A stretch of DNA of 64,000 nucleotides from Brasenia schreberi (GCA_036023115.1 JAYKKT010000061.1:13357501-13421500); one strand, 5' to 3'. Positions 38,956 through 50,757 are shown, counted from the stretch's first letter. A program made the numbers and translations. The notes: a model not told the origin generated them from the sequence alone.

Positions 38956-40301
38956 CAACAACAACAACTAAGCCTTTTCCCATACTAGATGGGGTTGGTT
39001 ACATGGATTCTTTGTTTCTATAGAGCCCTATCATGTGTCATGTTAGCAGTTAACTCACAATAAACTAGGTCATTCTTTATTGTTTCTTTTCAACACTTTT
39101 GTGGTTGTCCTATACTTCTTTTAATACTTTCAAAATTTAGTTTTTCATACCTTCTAAGAGGTCCTTCTTTTGATCTTCTTTCTATATGTCCAAACCATCT
39201 TAAATGATATTCTCTCATTTTATCCTCTATTGGTGCCACTCCTAATTTGTTTCTAATAACCTCATTATGTATACATTCTTTTCTTGTATGACCACTCATC
39301 CATCTCAACATCTTCGTTTCTGTCACAGACATATTAATTGCCCAACACACAGAACCATAAAACATGACAAGTCTAATTCCTGCTCTATAATATTTACCTT
39401 TTAACTTTAATGATATCTTCTTATCACAAAGAATACTTGATGCTCCTCTCCATTTTAACCAACCAACATTAATTTTATGCGTAACATCTCCATCAATTCT
39501 TCCATCACTCTGAAAAATTGACCCTAGGTATTTAAAACTTTCCTTTTGGGGGATGCAATGTGTGCCAATTTTAATTTCTATGTCCTCTGAAGTAACCAAA
39601 TGATCAAACTTACATTTCATATATTATGTCTTTGTTATACTAAGTCGGAGGCCTTTGCTTTCTAATGTTTCTCTCCATAGTTCCAATTTTTTATTAATTT
39701 TTTCCTTAGACTCCTCCACTAACACAATATCATATGCAAATAACATACACCAAGGTATTTCATCTTGAATATGTTTTGTTAACTCATCAATCACTATTAT
39801 AAATAAGTATGGACTTAAAGTTGATCCTTGATATAACCCAATATTAACTTCAAAGAAGTATGTCATTCCTTCATGAGTGTTCACACATGGGATACCTCTT
39901 TTTTTCAAGGTTCTCCAAAGAACCTTCTTCGGTACCCTAGTAAGCTTTTTCTAGATCAATAAATATCATGTGAAGGTCTTTCTTTTTACTCTAAAATGTT
40001 TCATAAGAAGTCTTAAAAGGTGAATCGCTTCAAAAGTATATCTACCTGACATGAATCCAAATTAGTTTTCTATTGTACTCGATACTTGTCTTAACCTATG
40101 TTTGATAATTCTTTCCCACAATTTCATAGTATGACTCATTAACTTGATACCTCGATAATTTGTACAATTCTTAATGTCTCTCTTGTTCTTATATATGGGT
40201 ATAAGCGTACTCGCTCTCCATTCCTCGGGCATCTTTTTGTTTCTCCATATTTCATTAAATAGTCTTTTGACCCAAGTTAAATAGCCCAAGTGTACTCGCT
40301 C
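38956..40301 (-). mobile_element. RTE LINE, 5' truncated, 15 bp TSD (copy D)
   Basis: A perfect 15 bp duplication, ACCATTTTCCTTGTA, lies at 38941-38955 and 40302-40316. On the minus strand the element ends GGCTTAGTTGTTGTTGTTG, a short TTG repeat tail as in RTE elements. Frames at 40062-40289, 39624-39908 and 39090-39620 cover the reverse transcriptase and C-terminal region. It shares with copy C the FAYD in place of FADD and the stop in LSITKT*YMKC. About 130 bases between the palm fingers and YINL are missing relative to copy C (near 39885). The first 15 bases at the 5' junction look like a copied piece of the element's own interior. Confidence 0.93.
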
Positions 40302-40316
40302 ACCATTTTCCTTGTA

Positions 40317-41220
40317 GTTCGAAAAAATTCCTTTCCCTTTCCTTTTATTTCTCTCGGGAGTTTGGTATTCCTACATCAAGTTGAGTGATCAAACCCATAT
40401 CAACATCTTTATTCTTTTCTCATTGTGAGTTTTGTCTTCTTGAGTTTAATTGCAAAATCAAACCCATAAGTATCAACCAAGACTCTGCCCTAAGTTAAAA
40501 AGTTCAATGAAAGTTCATCTCTGCAAAGATTTATCAGATTCTTCACTCTTTGAAAGCTCTCTTTGCCTCCTTCCTAACGGATCAGGAATCACTTGAGTCG
40601 AAGTTTGAGCATCGAGATACGAAGGAAGTAATTCAATCCTATAAGAGGCATCCATGGTCTCAATCAACCAAACAAACCTTTCTGTGCAAAGGCTATATAT
40701 AATACAACTCATTCCAGTTGAAATCAGCCAATCTTTTATTCTTTCAAAAGGTCTCTTCTTTCTCTTCTTCCCAAAAGGTCAAGAATAGAGTCAATCATAA
40801 TTCAAATGAGAGACTTACAATAAAAGCGAACAGATCCCATTGAGAAGCACTACTGACCATATCCCAATAAAATGAAAAATACGTCAAAATACAATTATTG
40901 TTAGGACCATACAACTTTTGATCAATAGCACTAAGTCTCTGTTCTTTAAAGTATCAAGAATCACATTAATTGAAATGCTATCGAGGGAGATATGATCATA
41001 GTACCGCTACTCTATTAGTCTCTAAGAAAGCTAATAGCAATAATTTCACCAATTACAACGATCTTTGCGAAGACTTGTTGATTTGAAGCGTGGTCCAATG
41101 TGCTCATCCGGATTATTGATCGGCAGTAATCATACACCATGTCAATGTCATTTTCGAGCTTCATTGCTTAATGTTTACATTACAAGCCAACATCGCGTAG
41201 TAACAGTTCGCACAAAGTGT
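40317..41220. other. Intergenic, nothing recognised
   Basis: AT-rich sequence with only short frames. No transposon ends, RNA genes or conserved motifs were seen. Confidence 0.4.
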
Positions 41221-41227
41221 CTTCGTT

Positions 41228-41300
41228 GCACAAAGCAGCACAGCTCACCTGGCTAGGGGGTCGGCTCACAATTTCAAGATAATGATCTCCATACACGAGG
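41228..41300 (+). mobile_element. tRNA-like SINE fragment
   Basis: CAGCTCACCTGGCTAGGGGG followed by TCGGCTCACAATTTCAAG resembles the head of the SINE pieces at 36448 and 46195. There is no clear tail. Confidence 0.4.
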
Positions 41301-41583
41301 CATGCATTAGCTTCGGAGGAAGCCTCCGCAATTACGAAAAGGCAAAAAATAAAGAGCTTCTTCACTGGGAATAGATAACAAAATCCACAGTCGATCCTGT
41401 CATTCAAGAGTGCTATCTTTTTCAGCAGTTGTGGCCTATTGTGGTGGTACTTGGAAAAGTTCAAGGTTTCAAGATTTCCAGAAATTTCACGTGTCTACGA
41501 GTTCTTTAGTGGTAGTCATGATTCAAGCATCCTGCAATTAACCAAATGCTAATCTACGAAACTGCATTCGAAAGCTTGCAGGA

Positions 41584-42280
41584 ACGGCAGGAAATGCCAT
41601 TGCCATTCCCTCTTTATCCTGGTTTTCACTTTTCGTGATCAGTGATAACTTCGGAATCCCCGAAGACTGACTTGAGAATCCGTTACCAGACACCAGTCAG
41701 TAACTTAATTCCCCAACTTGTTTGTTTCAGAATTTTTTCGATAACGAAGATGCTTCCCCAATGAATAGCAGAAGCAGAACTACCAAATTCACAATCTTCT
41801 AAAGCTTGAAAATTTCTTGAAATAGTTCAGTTTCTAACTTGATCACCCAAACGACAATGAAGAATAATAATGAAGAGAGCGTGTGATGTAACAAAATTCA
41901 CGTAATAGCTTGACTGCATCAGCAATTAAGGACAGACAAGTGCGAACTTCCAAATTCCCGAAAACCAAGCCCTTGCATTCAACCAAATTGCCAAACCTAA
42001 GATATCGCATTCTGAACCTTGTATATCAGGAAACGCCTCTGAAACTTTCCTTATTCTGGTTTTCGCTTTTCAGGATGAGAACTTCCAATTTCTCAAAAAA
42101 ACCGACTTTGGAAACGATAAAAACTAACTTTAGAATCGGTTTCGCAGATAGACAACTTACATCCCTCCTTACATATCCAATACTTCTAGACAACGGGAAC
42201 CCGCCCACGACAAAGACCACAAGCAGAATTACCAAATTCACGAATTTCTAAGTTCTAAAGCTTGGAAGTTCATGAAATAG
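41584..42280. repeat. Diverged two-unit tandem duplication (~440-455 bp period)
   Basis: Unit 1 begins CAGGAAATGCC at 41588 and unit 2 CAGGAAACGCC at 42027. Both continue with a shared TAT(C/T)CTGGTTTTC(A/G)CTTTTC segment, then AGAACT/AGAATTACCAAATTCAC, and end near AAAGCTTG...GAAATAG (41819 and 42274). Divergence is substantial. It lies just downstream of the Dof gene. Confidence 0.65.
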
Positions 42281-42779
42281 GGAACGTTTTCACTTGATCA
42301 AGAGAATTAGGTGATGCGACGAACACTATTTTAGTGTCTTAGCAGAGACCAGATCACCAATTAGAACACTTCCATGTATATAGCCGACTGATATAAGTCT
42401 GCTTTGTTCTAGGCGATATCTCTCCGGCCCATTCACCGGCCTTCCTTATCTTATAGTTTCCTTTTTGTTGTTTCTGGCCGGGGAAAAGAAATACAACAAT
42501 TAAACAACAAGATACGAAAACCACCAAAAGCAAGAAGTACAAACACAGAATTACAAAGTACTAATATATTTATAATATAAAAGTAATCATCCGTATTCTG
42601 ATTAAGAAAAACTATGGTACAAGAAGAAAAAAAAGCTTTTTCAGATTAGTTGCAGAGAGGAAACAGGCCAAGCAGTTAACCAGATTATTTTAGGAAGAAA
42701 AAGGAAAAATAAAGATTTACAAAGAGGTAGGGTATATTCGACGATTTTTTATTTTTGGTTCTCACCTTTTATTCTTAAT

Positions 42780-43724
42780 TTACGGGAGGAAGAGGTGGTG
42801 GTGCTGATCGTGATCCGTCCATTGATTCTGGGACCAGTAGTTCGGATCGATGGCGCTCGGGAGGTCGAATAAGCCCGGAGGAGGTTCGCCGTTGGATGGC
42901 CAATCTAATGACGTCATCCTCCCATGGACGGACATCAGGTCGTCGACGGCCGGAGAAATCTCAGTTGGGGGCGTCAGCTCGTGGATCTTCTGGTGGTGGA
43001 ATTTGAAAGGGAAGCCCGGAAAGTTGAGCCCCACAACCTCTGCAGCTGACGATGACAACGTTCCGGCAATATTTCCGGCCATGAGGCTCGAATAATCCTC
43101 CTGGAAACTCCTGACCGAGCTGATCCCTTCCGTCGAGACGTCCATTATTACGGATGGTTTCATAACGGCAGTATTAAGGTTAGCGGCAGAGTTATGGAAG
43201 AGTCTCGAGTCCGGGAAGGTCAAGATCTGGTCGACGAGAGAAACGGATGCCGCAGGCGGCGGGGGCGGAGGTGGTGGCGGCGGTGCAGGGGGAGACGTAG
43301 CCGGAATCGGACGGACGGAGGGACTGCCGGTGGAGTAGGAGTAGGAAGGATCGCCAGCGGTGAGGCTGGAGCTCTCGCTACTGGAGCGGGAGGAAGTTTT
43401 TCCGATGGAAATGGACTCTTTCGAGGGTTTATCCTCCGCCGATTTCTTTGTCTTCGATCGTTTCGTTTTCCGGCAGCCTCCGCCGACGGGGATATTCCGG
43501 AGGACGCCGCCCTTCGTCCAGTATCGTCGACAGTTCTTGCAGAAATGGCGCGGCTGGGAGAGATTGTAGTTGTTGTAGTAGCAAAACTTAGTGTTGAGGG
43601 AGTCGCAGCGTGGGCACTTCAAAGCCTGGCCGGGTTGAGAGCGGAACCGTCCGTCTCCAAAGATCCGGCTGCTGCATGCACCGCCGATAGACCGGAGGGG
43701 GAAGGCTCCTGTTGGGTCCTGCAT
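42780..43724 (-). CDS. DOF5.4: Dof zinc-finger transcription factor, DOF5.4/OBP4 type (314 aa)
   Basis: The start is set at the ATG at 43724 (MQDPTGAF). The open frame extends 29 codons further upstream but has no ATG there, and OBP4 proteins also begin MQD. The Dof finger lies at residues 36-90 with zinc ligands Cys37, Cys40, Cys62 and Cys65 (CX2CX21CX2C), and then [21 protein letters not shown] basic KRSKTKK stretch, a Ser-rich [15 protein letters not shown], a run of prolines (about 148-158) and the C-terminal WSQ.QWT...LFLP follow. The serine segment, the LDW...LFDL piece and the WSQ.QWT..D....L(F/Y)LP end match what I know of Arabidopsis OBP4 (Dof5.4), a nuclear DNA-binding protein linked to root growth control. 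A pyrimidine-rich CCCCAG just upstream (about 43737-43750) may be the acceptor of a leader intron. Confidence 0.93.
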   Translation of the reverse strand: MQDPTGAFPLRSIGGACSSRIFGDGRFRSQPGQALKCPRCDSLNTKFCYYNNYNLSQPRHFCKNCRRYWTKGGVLRNIPVGGGCRKTKRSKTKKSAEDKPSKESISIGKTSSRSSSESSSLTAGDPSYSYSTGSPSVRPIPATSPPAPPPPPPPPPPAASVSLVDQILTFPDSRLFHNSAANLNTAVMKPSVIMDVSTEGISSVRSFQEDYSSLMAGNIAGTLSSSAAEVVGLNFPGFPFKFHHQKIHELTPPTEISPAVDDLMSVHGRMTSLDWPSNGEPPPGLFDLPSAIDPNYWSQNQWTDHDQHHHLFLP

Positions 43725-44460
43725 CCCTTGATTCCCCTGGGGAAAAAGAAAATCCCGCCGAAATTCGTCCCCGGAGACAGCAAATCTTCTCTGATTTTTC
43801 TCACGCACCAACGTAATTCACGTCAGAATCCACGAATAGGCTGAAGATTTCACCAGAATTCTTGCTGCAGATCGTTTAAATTAGATTTCGCCCTTGCTGC
43901 GTTCCTATTAACCCCAGCCTTAGAGGAACCGGGGTACCGGCACTGGCTGACAGTCTATACCCTTTTAACTGGTATTCCAGTCGGGTACGAATCAAGAAAA
44001 TTTTCAACTAAGAAGGCAGAATTAGGCGGGAACTTGATCGAGTGCATTCTCGAAAAGTGATTTATCTACAGAGAATTCTGTTTCTAACCGGAAATAATGG
44101 CCGAAACTCAATATTTAAACGACACCTCTCGTTATCTACCACCAGGAAGTGAATTTGCGTCAGAAAAACTCGCAGGCCCGCGGAATTGTCTCTTCACTCG
44201 CTCGAAGAAATCGCCAAGACGCTTGTTGGTCCCGGGATTCGCATCAGAAAGCATTTTAGGGAGCTAATTAGCCTGAAAATCACGATCCCGGCACCGAAAA
44301 ATGTGGATTTCGCCATAGGGCAGATTTTCGCAGACCTCACCGACTACGGAGCCCTTCGGAAGAAGAAGAATCCCCTCGCCGTTTCCGAAAATATCTTTTT
44401 ATCTGGATTTGCATTTTACTCTTTTCTCCCCCCTCCCATCCCAACGAGATCTCCAAAATA
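43725..44460 (-). promoter_or_regulatory. Probable Dof gene leader and promoter region
   Basis: The stretch upstream of the Dof start is richer in GC than its surroundings. On the minus strand a GTTTAAATATTGAG sequence near 44105-44120 could act as a TATA element, and a TTTTCTTTTTCCCCAG acceptor-like site ends near 43737. No transcript start can be fixed. The 91-codon plus-strand frame at 44186-44461 starts on TTG and has no family match, so it is not called. Confidence 0.35.
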
Positions 44461-44461
44461 A

Positions 44462-45668
44462 GTTACGGGTTTGGATTTGACCATCCAAAACACGAACCCA
44501 TTTATAACCGGGTTTCGCACAGGTTCCGATTCACAATAGCCTGATCCGGTACTAAATTCATCCAATTGGAATCTGAATATGCACTACGGGTGGCGGTTCG
44601 AAATACGACACAAATCCAACACGAACACACCCGAAAGAAGGTTCTTTCCGTGTCTAGTGATAGTGGTACAGAAGCACCGGGTAGCATTCAGGTCGACCTG
44701 TTTCCGAACAAGCAAAAAACTAATATGGTTCAAAACAGGAAATTGCAGGAAAAATAGACCGTGCTCATGTTGAACTGCTTTGACACGAACACGGAATGAC
44801 ATGACCATGAACCGAAACGAGACAAATTTGTCCCCAAATCTAGTAAGGTTGATATGACCCGAATTACCTGTTCACACGCTACTGCTCTGTGACAAAGCAG
44901 TACCAGATTTTGGATATACATACCGACAGTCGACCATATGCCGTGAAGTGAATCTGGATCATGAAATCGATATCCATTAATAGTGGATTGGTGCGTCACC
45001 GCCACGTTAAGATAGGGTGGTGCGTGCACGCTCTATTTGCACGGTAAATGTCCAATCAAACCAGTCTCACGTTTCTTTTGTTAATTTGCATGCCATATAA
45101 AACTGTTCATTATGGGTCGGCTGCTGTACTCATCAAACCCGATGATACTTTCAAAATGTTCCTTCGTTGATTGTGAGCATTGACTTCATGTGACCATATG
45201 ATTTTCTTAGAACCATCCCATGCAAGACAACACATATTTATATAATATAAGAAAACCAGTTCCTCATTGATGCTGTTTATTAATGTCAATCATTATTTTT
45301 TAGTAATATAAATATAATTTTAAAAGTTTTAAAGATTTTTGAAAAGTACTATGTTTATACTTTGAAAAAACAAAGATCAGATATAAATAAATAAGAGCAG
45401 TATATGAACCAATCTCTTTCTCTCTCTATATATATAGAGGTCCTTTCTAATTCTAGCATGGGGTGCTTGCCTATCTCTTTTATGTGTCCAAAATGTTTAT
45501 TTATTCATGAAAATCTCCACCATCTATCTAAAACATAGATGGTTGAGGTCAAAAGCATAAATATGCATGTAAATTAGATACACATAAAAAGGCCATATAA
45601 ACTCTCTTTTTATTTTTGAATTAAATCATCCATTTTTTAGGATAAATATTTAAGACTTTTAAGAATAT

Positions 45669-45670
<2 letters not shown>
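44462..45670. other. Intergenic, nothing recognised
   Basis: No gene, transposon end or RNA gene was identified. A short TATATATATA stretch preceded by CT units lies near 45420. Confidence 0.4.

Positions 45671-45673
<3 letters not shown>

Positions 45674-45765
<92 letters not shown>
45674..45765. repeat. Compound (TA)n(GA)n microsatellite
   Basis: About 25 TA units run directly into about 20 GA units. It is the longest of the compound microsatellites in the window and is the reverse complement layout of those at 1218 and 50758. Confidence 0.95.
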
Positions 45766-45766
<1 letters not shown>

Positions 45767-46194
45767 AAGAGTGCATAGTCCATGTGTATTCATCTATACT
45801 TAAATCACCTTAAAGTTAAAGTTCAATTTTTAAAATCAACACTTTATATCTTTAAAGCAAAAAATAAGATAGTACCATGCACCTACAAAAAGTATCACGG
45901 TTACTTTTTAAAATTTTAAAATTTAAATTTCAAACTATTGATTTTATCAATTAAATTAAGGATGTTTGAGCATGAATAAGTGTATACATTTCTCATGTTC
46001 TCTCTCTTTATATATATATATATATATATAATTGGAGACCCCCGTTTCGATGAATAAAGCTGTGCCTGATGGGCTTTAAAAACTCCTGTCCAGAATGCAT
46101 GAAATCTAATGAACTTTAAGTCATCGTTTAAGGATATAACTGGGGATCTACATTAAGGCTATGCTGCACTCAATTTATGGAAAATTTAGGCACA

Positions 46195-46302
46195 AAGAGC
46201 AATAGTTCACCTGACGAGGAGGTCGAAAGGTCGTGTTCAGACCCGCGGGTCATGCATTTGAACTGGACCTACCCATTGTACCAAAAAAGTTGATTTTTTT
46301 TT
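46195..46302 (+). mobile_element. tRNA-like SINE copy
   Basis: AGCAATAGTTCACCTGACGAGG (A-box side) is followed by GTCGTGTTCAGACCCGC (B-box-like, compare GGTTCGAATCC). It ends CATTGTACCAAAAAAG. Head and tail agree with the minus-strand copy at 36448-36560. Confidence 0.55.
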
Positions 46303-46744
46303 TGGGGTAGTTTAATGCAGTGGCCATAATTTTGAAATAAAAAACAATTAACTAGTCAATCAATAATCATATATGAAGTGTGTAAATTCTTTCTGCCTAA
46401 ATTAGAAGCAATTCGTACCTAATTGATTATGAATTACGTTAAAAATAAACAACCGAAAATATATTCATGGAGTAGTTTAAACAAATTGAACCAAAATAAA
46501 CAATAGGTAACGTATCCCAAGTAACAGCTAAAAGGTTTCAAATATTTATGAAAATATATTAATTTACGTTAATATTCGTTGAAATATCGGACCAATTATT
46601 TGGCAAGTTAATACTCTCAAGATCTGACCTCGTTAAGAGCTATTGGTTACCCGATTTGGAATCCAAATAGGGTCCGATTCCGTAATTAGGCTTGGGAACT
46701 TCCTCTTCATTGCCGTTTCTTTAGTTGGATAAACATAAACCTTT

Positions 46745-46830
46745 GGTGCGCTTTTCGGTTAAGCGAGATGCATGGCCCAAGTATCAAACTCATGACCATC
46801 AACTTATTATTTAACCCACAATGACCGATC
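46745..46830 (-). mobile_element. tRNA-like SINE fragment
   Basis: The minus strand reads GATGGTCATGAGTTTGATAC then TTGGGCCATGC, a B-box-like segment similar to that at 12838-12935. The A-box side is worn. Confidence 0.35.
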
Positions 46831-46852
46831 TACATAGAGGGGTTTCAAGATT

Positions 46853-46880
46853 TCACTGTAAAATATATATTTTACAGTGA
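46853..46880. repeat. Perfect 28 bp palindrome
   Basis: Each half is TCACTGTAAAATAT (or its complement) with no spacer, and the symmetry breaks at the next base on both sides. It lies in non-coding DNA. Confidence 0.9.
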
Positions 46881-46999
46881 GTATATGGTTAAAATTCATT
46901 ATTCGCCCCCTTAACACGATGAAATACATATGTCCCTCTCCCCCTCCCATAACTATTTTTTAGATCTGCCACAGTTTAACCGCCTAAGTAGGCAAGCCA

Positions 47000-49900
47000 T
47001 TGAACTTAAAAGCTTCTTTTGTCTTTCTTATTCATTTTGACGTTATATTTTGGGAGTTTTTTATCATTTGTGTTTGTATAAGAAACAGGTTAACCTGACT
47101 TAACCCGACTTTCTTCGTGTTGCTTCAGTGGACACAACGAGGATCTATTCGTGCCGTTATCGTGTCGTGTCTTAAATTGGAAACATAATGGTTACATCCC
47201 GGTCAAATCGCCACTGGAGAAAGAAGGTCCCCATCAGTCATCGTAGGCAACTGCTGAGGGTGTCTATGTAAGTTCTTATTCAGGCAAAGGACGTCGAGTC
47301 GCATTTCTCTAGGCGGCCACCGAGCGTGCACCTCACCAGCTACTGTGCGTCCGGATATATGACACGTGTCTAATTACTATCCGCCCACGTTAAATACTCC
47401 TGTCGGCCACCGTTTGTTCGATTTCTCGTGGCTCTCATTTATCCGCGTTTCGCTCTGTGATTGGATGGCCCGAGCTAGCGATTCAGTAAAAACCGGAAAA
47501 CAAAAGGGAGTCGGTTAGCTCTCCTTTATTGTTCGACTCGGTTTGGGTTACGAGAATTCAGTCAAACACCGGACCAAACAGGAAGCAAGATGAAGGAAAT
47601 CGTGTCATGTTTGGCCTGAACACAAAGTAGACGACACAAACAAGACCTGAAATAGTATTTGCCACGAAAATTAGATATGGACGTTACATGATAAGTTCCT
47701 ATCGCTGAAAGTAACACAAAAACATCGGGTCATGTGTGGGTTGACCTGTTTCTTACATCTGGAATCTTGATGAACAAAATTTTAACAAGAAGCCGATCAG
47801 ACTTGTTAACTTATATTTAAATGCAAATAATTTAATCAGTTCCCGACTATAAAAGAGATTCAGGTTCAGATCAGCATTCAAATAATAATATGCCGGATGT
47901 GAGTTTGGGAAGCATATTGGATTTTAAATGAGATGCATGATATAAATATACATATATACACTGTATGTCTACATTTTAGGATGGATTTGGATCTCTGGAT
48001 CCCAGGATTTGAAAATTTACATAACTGGAATCGGGGTTGGATCTGGGTTTGGTATAAATTTCCATGAGCTATACGCAGATCCATGTATTAGTTGAATATT
48101 TCAGATCCAACTTCCCTAAGTAATGGATCCATTCTTTTGTCACTAAACTTGATCCTAATGCATTCATTAGCCTCCGGGTTGGATCCAACTTGTCGAACCA
48201 CCTACTTAGATTGGACGAGGCTGTCAAAATGCATGCACGCCAAGGCGTGCATATCATGTTTAGTAGAGTGGGTCGCTTGAAATGGGATTTTTTTAGAATG
48301 GCCCTCCCAAACTTGGACCATGGTGACATTTGGTGGACCCGTTTAGGGATGCAAACGGGTTGGATTATTAGAGAACTGATTAGACTTTGACTAATACTAT
48401 TATATTAGAAAAACCAATCTGAGATTTGGATCTAGTTTTGGGTTTTACAGCAGACCGGTAGATAATCTATTTCAGTTTTACGGTCTGAGGTTGGACATAT
48501 TACTACCAGATGCACAACTTGTGTATCAAACTAGCCAGCTCCAACCGAAAGGCTTTGGATCCAAACCCATTTTGACTATGTCATGGGAGTGAACTGTAGG
48601 TCACCCTCACGTTCCAGTGGTCAAACTCACCAATTGAGTCATAGAGCCCTCCGAGATGAGCTAATATTAAGGCAACATGATTAAATGAATGAACGATGCA
48701 CCATAAACTTTTGAAGTGCCTTTGTTGAAAATCGTCGTACTTGAGGCAGCGAAATGTAAACATGCGACTTATAAACCCGCTAAATATAAATTCCTCATTT
48801 TGGAGGATAGGGCTACCATCTAGCCTCTCCTCTTTGTTGAATGTGGGTGGATGTCACTATTGGGCACCTTTCAACTCCATGCACACAAACCCCATTTGGT
48901 CATGGCTGGGCATCACTTAGGGTTAGGGTTTGTGGGGTATAACTCAGCAATCAGCATGGTGGGGTTGTGGCCCTCGTGGGGGTGGGGGGGCACGGCCCAC
49001 AACTCAATTCACACACACAGGGTCACTCCATGTGAGTGGTGGGCCCATTTGTGTCATATCACTTTCACGGCCCCGCACTAGAACCTCCATTGCCCAAACC
49101 AAATCAAGAGCATAGAGCCCTTGAGGATGTCTTTTTATGCTCACTTGTTTGTTTCTTTCCTAAAGTATATCCTTCAACATCTTTGCTGGTCATGGAAATG
49201 GCTTACTTGTTTACATTTGCAAGTGTCTAATGTGCATTAAGGTGATATGAGACATCCTCTTCACCCAAAATTTAGGACATAAAACAGTGGTGTAAATCTA
49301 AACATGGTCGCTTCGGAGCTTATTCGATGGTTCAAACAGGAACTGCACTACTGGCAGAACCGAAGAATCTGGTTCGATTATGATTCATGGTATCTGAAAA
49401 CGGGCTTGAAACTGATTAAGTTTTATATATTTTTTCAATACCCATTATCACAAACTGATCCGTGACTTAACTGTTGCAGTTGTTGGGGAGTTCGATTCAC
49501 AAAAAGTGCATCGACCCTCATTTTAAAAAAAAAGTTGAAATAATTTGGGAACAGTTTTGAAACCGGAACCAAAAGCATCCCAAAACCAACGGTTTCAAAA
49601 TTGAAATTAGAACGGCCTCCGAGGCAATTTGGTTCGGGTTCCAAGCAACACCCAAATAAGAGGAAAGCACATTGACTTATGGGACTTAATTACACCTTAA
49701 GCAACCTAAAACTTATGAGGGTTATGCTGCATCCTTTTATGCAAATAAAATGTCTCCTAGGCTAATTCAAGAGAAAAAAGAAACCGAATCTATTGTGATT
49801 TAGCGAGGGAGACCTACCTAATAGTCTTAAATATTGGAGTGGAGGGAGGGGCCTATGTCAACCCCAAACTAGACCGAACGGACCATGTTGAAACTTTAAA

Positions 49901-50180
49901 TATAGCCGTTGGCGTAGTCGCTTACATGTAGGCCCAATGGCTGGGGCTGTAGGGATCAATGATTAGGTAGATGACTACGAAATATCCAAATTTTGGTACT
50001 TATCCTAAATTATGAAAACTCTCGATAATTTAGAATTATTGAACTTCTGTTCTTTGAAAAATTGATCATACTGACATATCAGGCTATGATAAAGGCCTCC
50101 GAAGATTCAATTATTTCCACTAGCCCGCTGTTTTTAAGGGCAGCTTTTAATATAGGTAAGTTGTTTCTTTTCTTGGGTTT
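47000..50180. other. Intergenic stretch with one GC-richer block
   Basis: No gene is supported. A GC-richer block at 47150-47560 contains the G-box palindrome GACACGTGTC (47361-47370) and a CCCACGTTA word, and looks promoter-like without an obvious gene. A GGTTC-rich repeat lies at 49300-49660. The frames around 48070-48400 and 48850-49230 have no recognisable features. Confidence 0.35.
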
Positions 50181-50189
50181 TTTTCTTGA

Positions 50190-50265
50190 AACAAAGGGAG
50201 GCTGAAGCCTAACACACAAAGGAACCCCCAAGGAATCAAACTCACACCTGCAGCAAGGGCGTTAG
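50190..50265 (-). mobile_element. tRNA-like SINE fragment
   Basis: The minus strand reads AAGCCTAACGCCCTTGCTGC followed by AGGTGTGAGTTTGATTCCTT, the second part being B-box-like. It ends next to the MITE at 50274. Confidence 0.4.
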
Positions 50266-50273
50266 GCTTTGGG

Positions 50274-50443
50274 CAGTCCCGGACCCAAAAATCCATGTGG
50301 TGGGTGAACATGCATGAGGCTATTTAATGTGGGGCGAACCATAGGTTATGGTCACATATTCAACCATGAGATAGTAGTTTTCTTTCATTTTTGAATTTGG
50401 GTGGGATGACCACCTACCTTGGCTCAATGTAGATCCGTCACTG
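50274..50443. mobile_element. hAT-type MITE (170 bp), CAGTG ends
   Basis: The left end CAGTCCCGGACCC pairs with the right end, whose reverse complement is CAGTGACGGATCT, similar to the CAGTGGCGGA-type ends of plant hAT MITEs. The flanks GCTTTGGG (50266-50273) and ACTCTGGG (50444-50451) agree at 6 of 8 bases. Related ends occur near 51675-51851 and 52655-52835. Confidence 0.5.
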
Positions 50444-50553
50444 ACTCTGGGTTTAGTTTTGTTTCCCATCAAGTTTATTAAAGTGTGATCTGGTCATATA
50501 TATATATATATATTAATAGACATACATACACATATATAATATGTATATATATA

Positions 50554-50752
50554 GGAGTCTTAGCCACATAATGCCCTTTTATCCATAATCTTTCACAAAC
50601 ATTTTCACTATTATATCAATAGTAGAGATTTGAATTAAAAGTACATTATACTTTATGATCTATGTACATTAAATGCAAAGTGATTCAAATCTCTACTGTG
50701 AATCTCAAAGCAAAATTATATACCAAAATATATTATGTAGCTAAGACTTCCC
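50554..50752. mobile_element. Foldback MITE (~200 bp)
   Basis: The left end GGAGTCTTAGCCACATAATG pairs with the right end, whose reverse complement reads GGAAGTCTTAGCTACATAAT. An inner pair, AGTAGAGATTTGAATTA with GATTCAAATCTCTACT, extends the stem. Microsatellites flank it on both sides (TA on the left, CT/TA on the right), which hides any target-site duplication. Confidence 0.6.
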
Positions 50753-50753
50753 C

Positions 50754-50757
<4 letters not shown>

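Noticed and set aside
42354..42542. Short minus-strand frame with a hydrophobic N-terminus after the Dof gene
   Set aside because: Too short, no family match, and it lies in the likely Dof 3' flank.
43194..43844. 216-codon plus-strand open frame
   Set aside because: It lies antisense to the GC-rich Dof coding region and is a mirror of its codon pattern. It has no family features.
44186..44461. 91-codon plus-strand frame upstream of the Dof gene
   Set aside because: No ATG at the start, no family match, and it overlaps the probable Dof promoter region.
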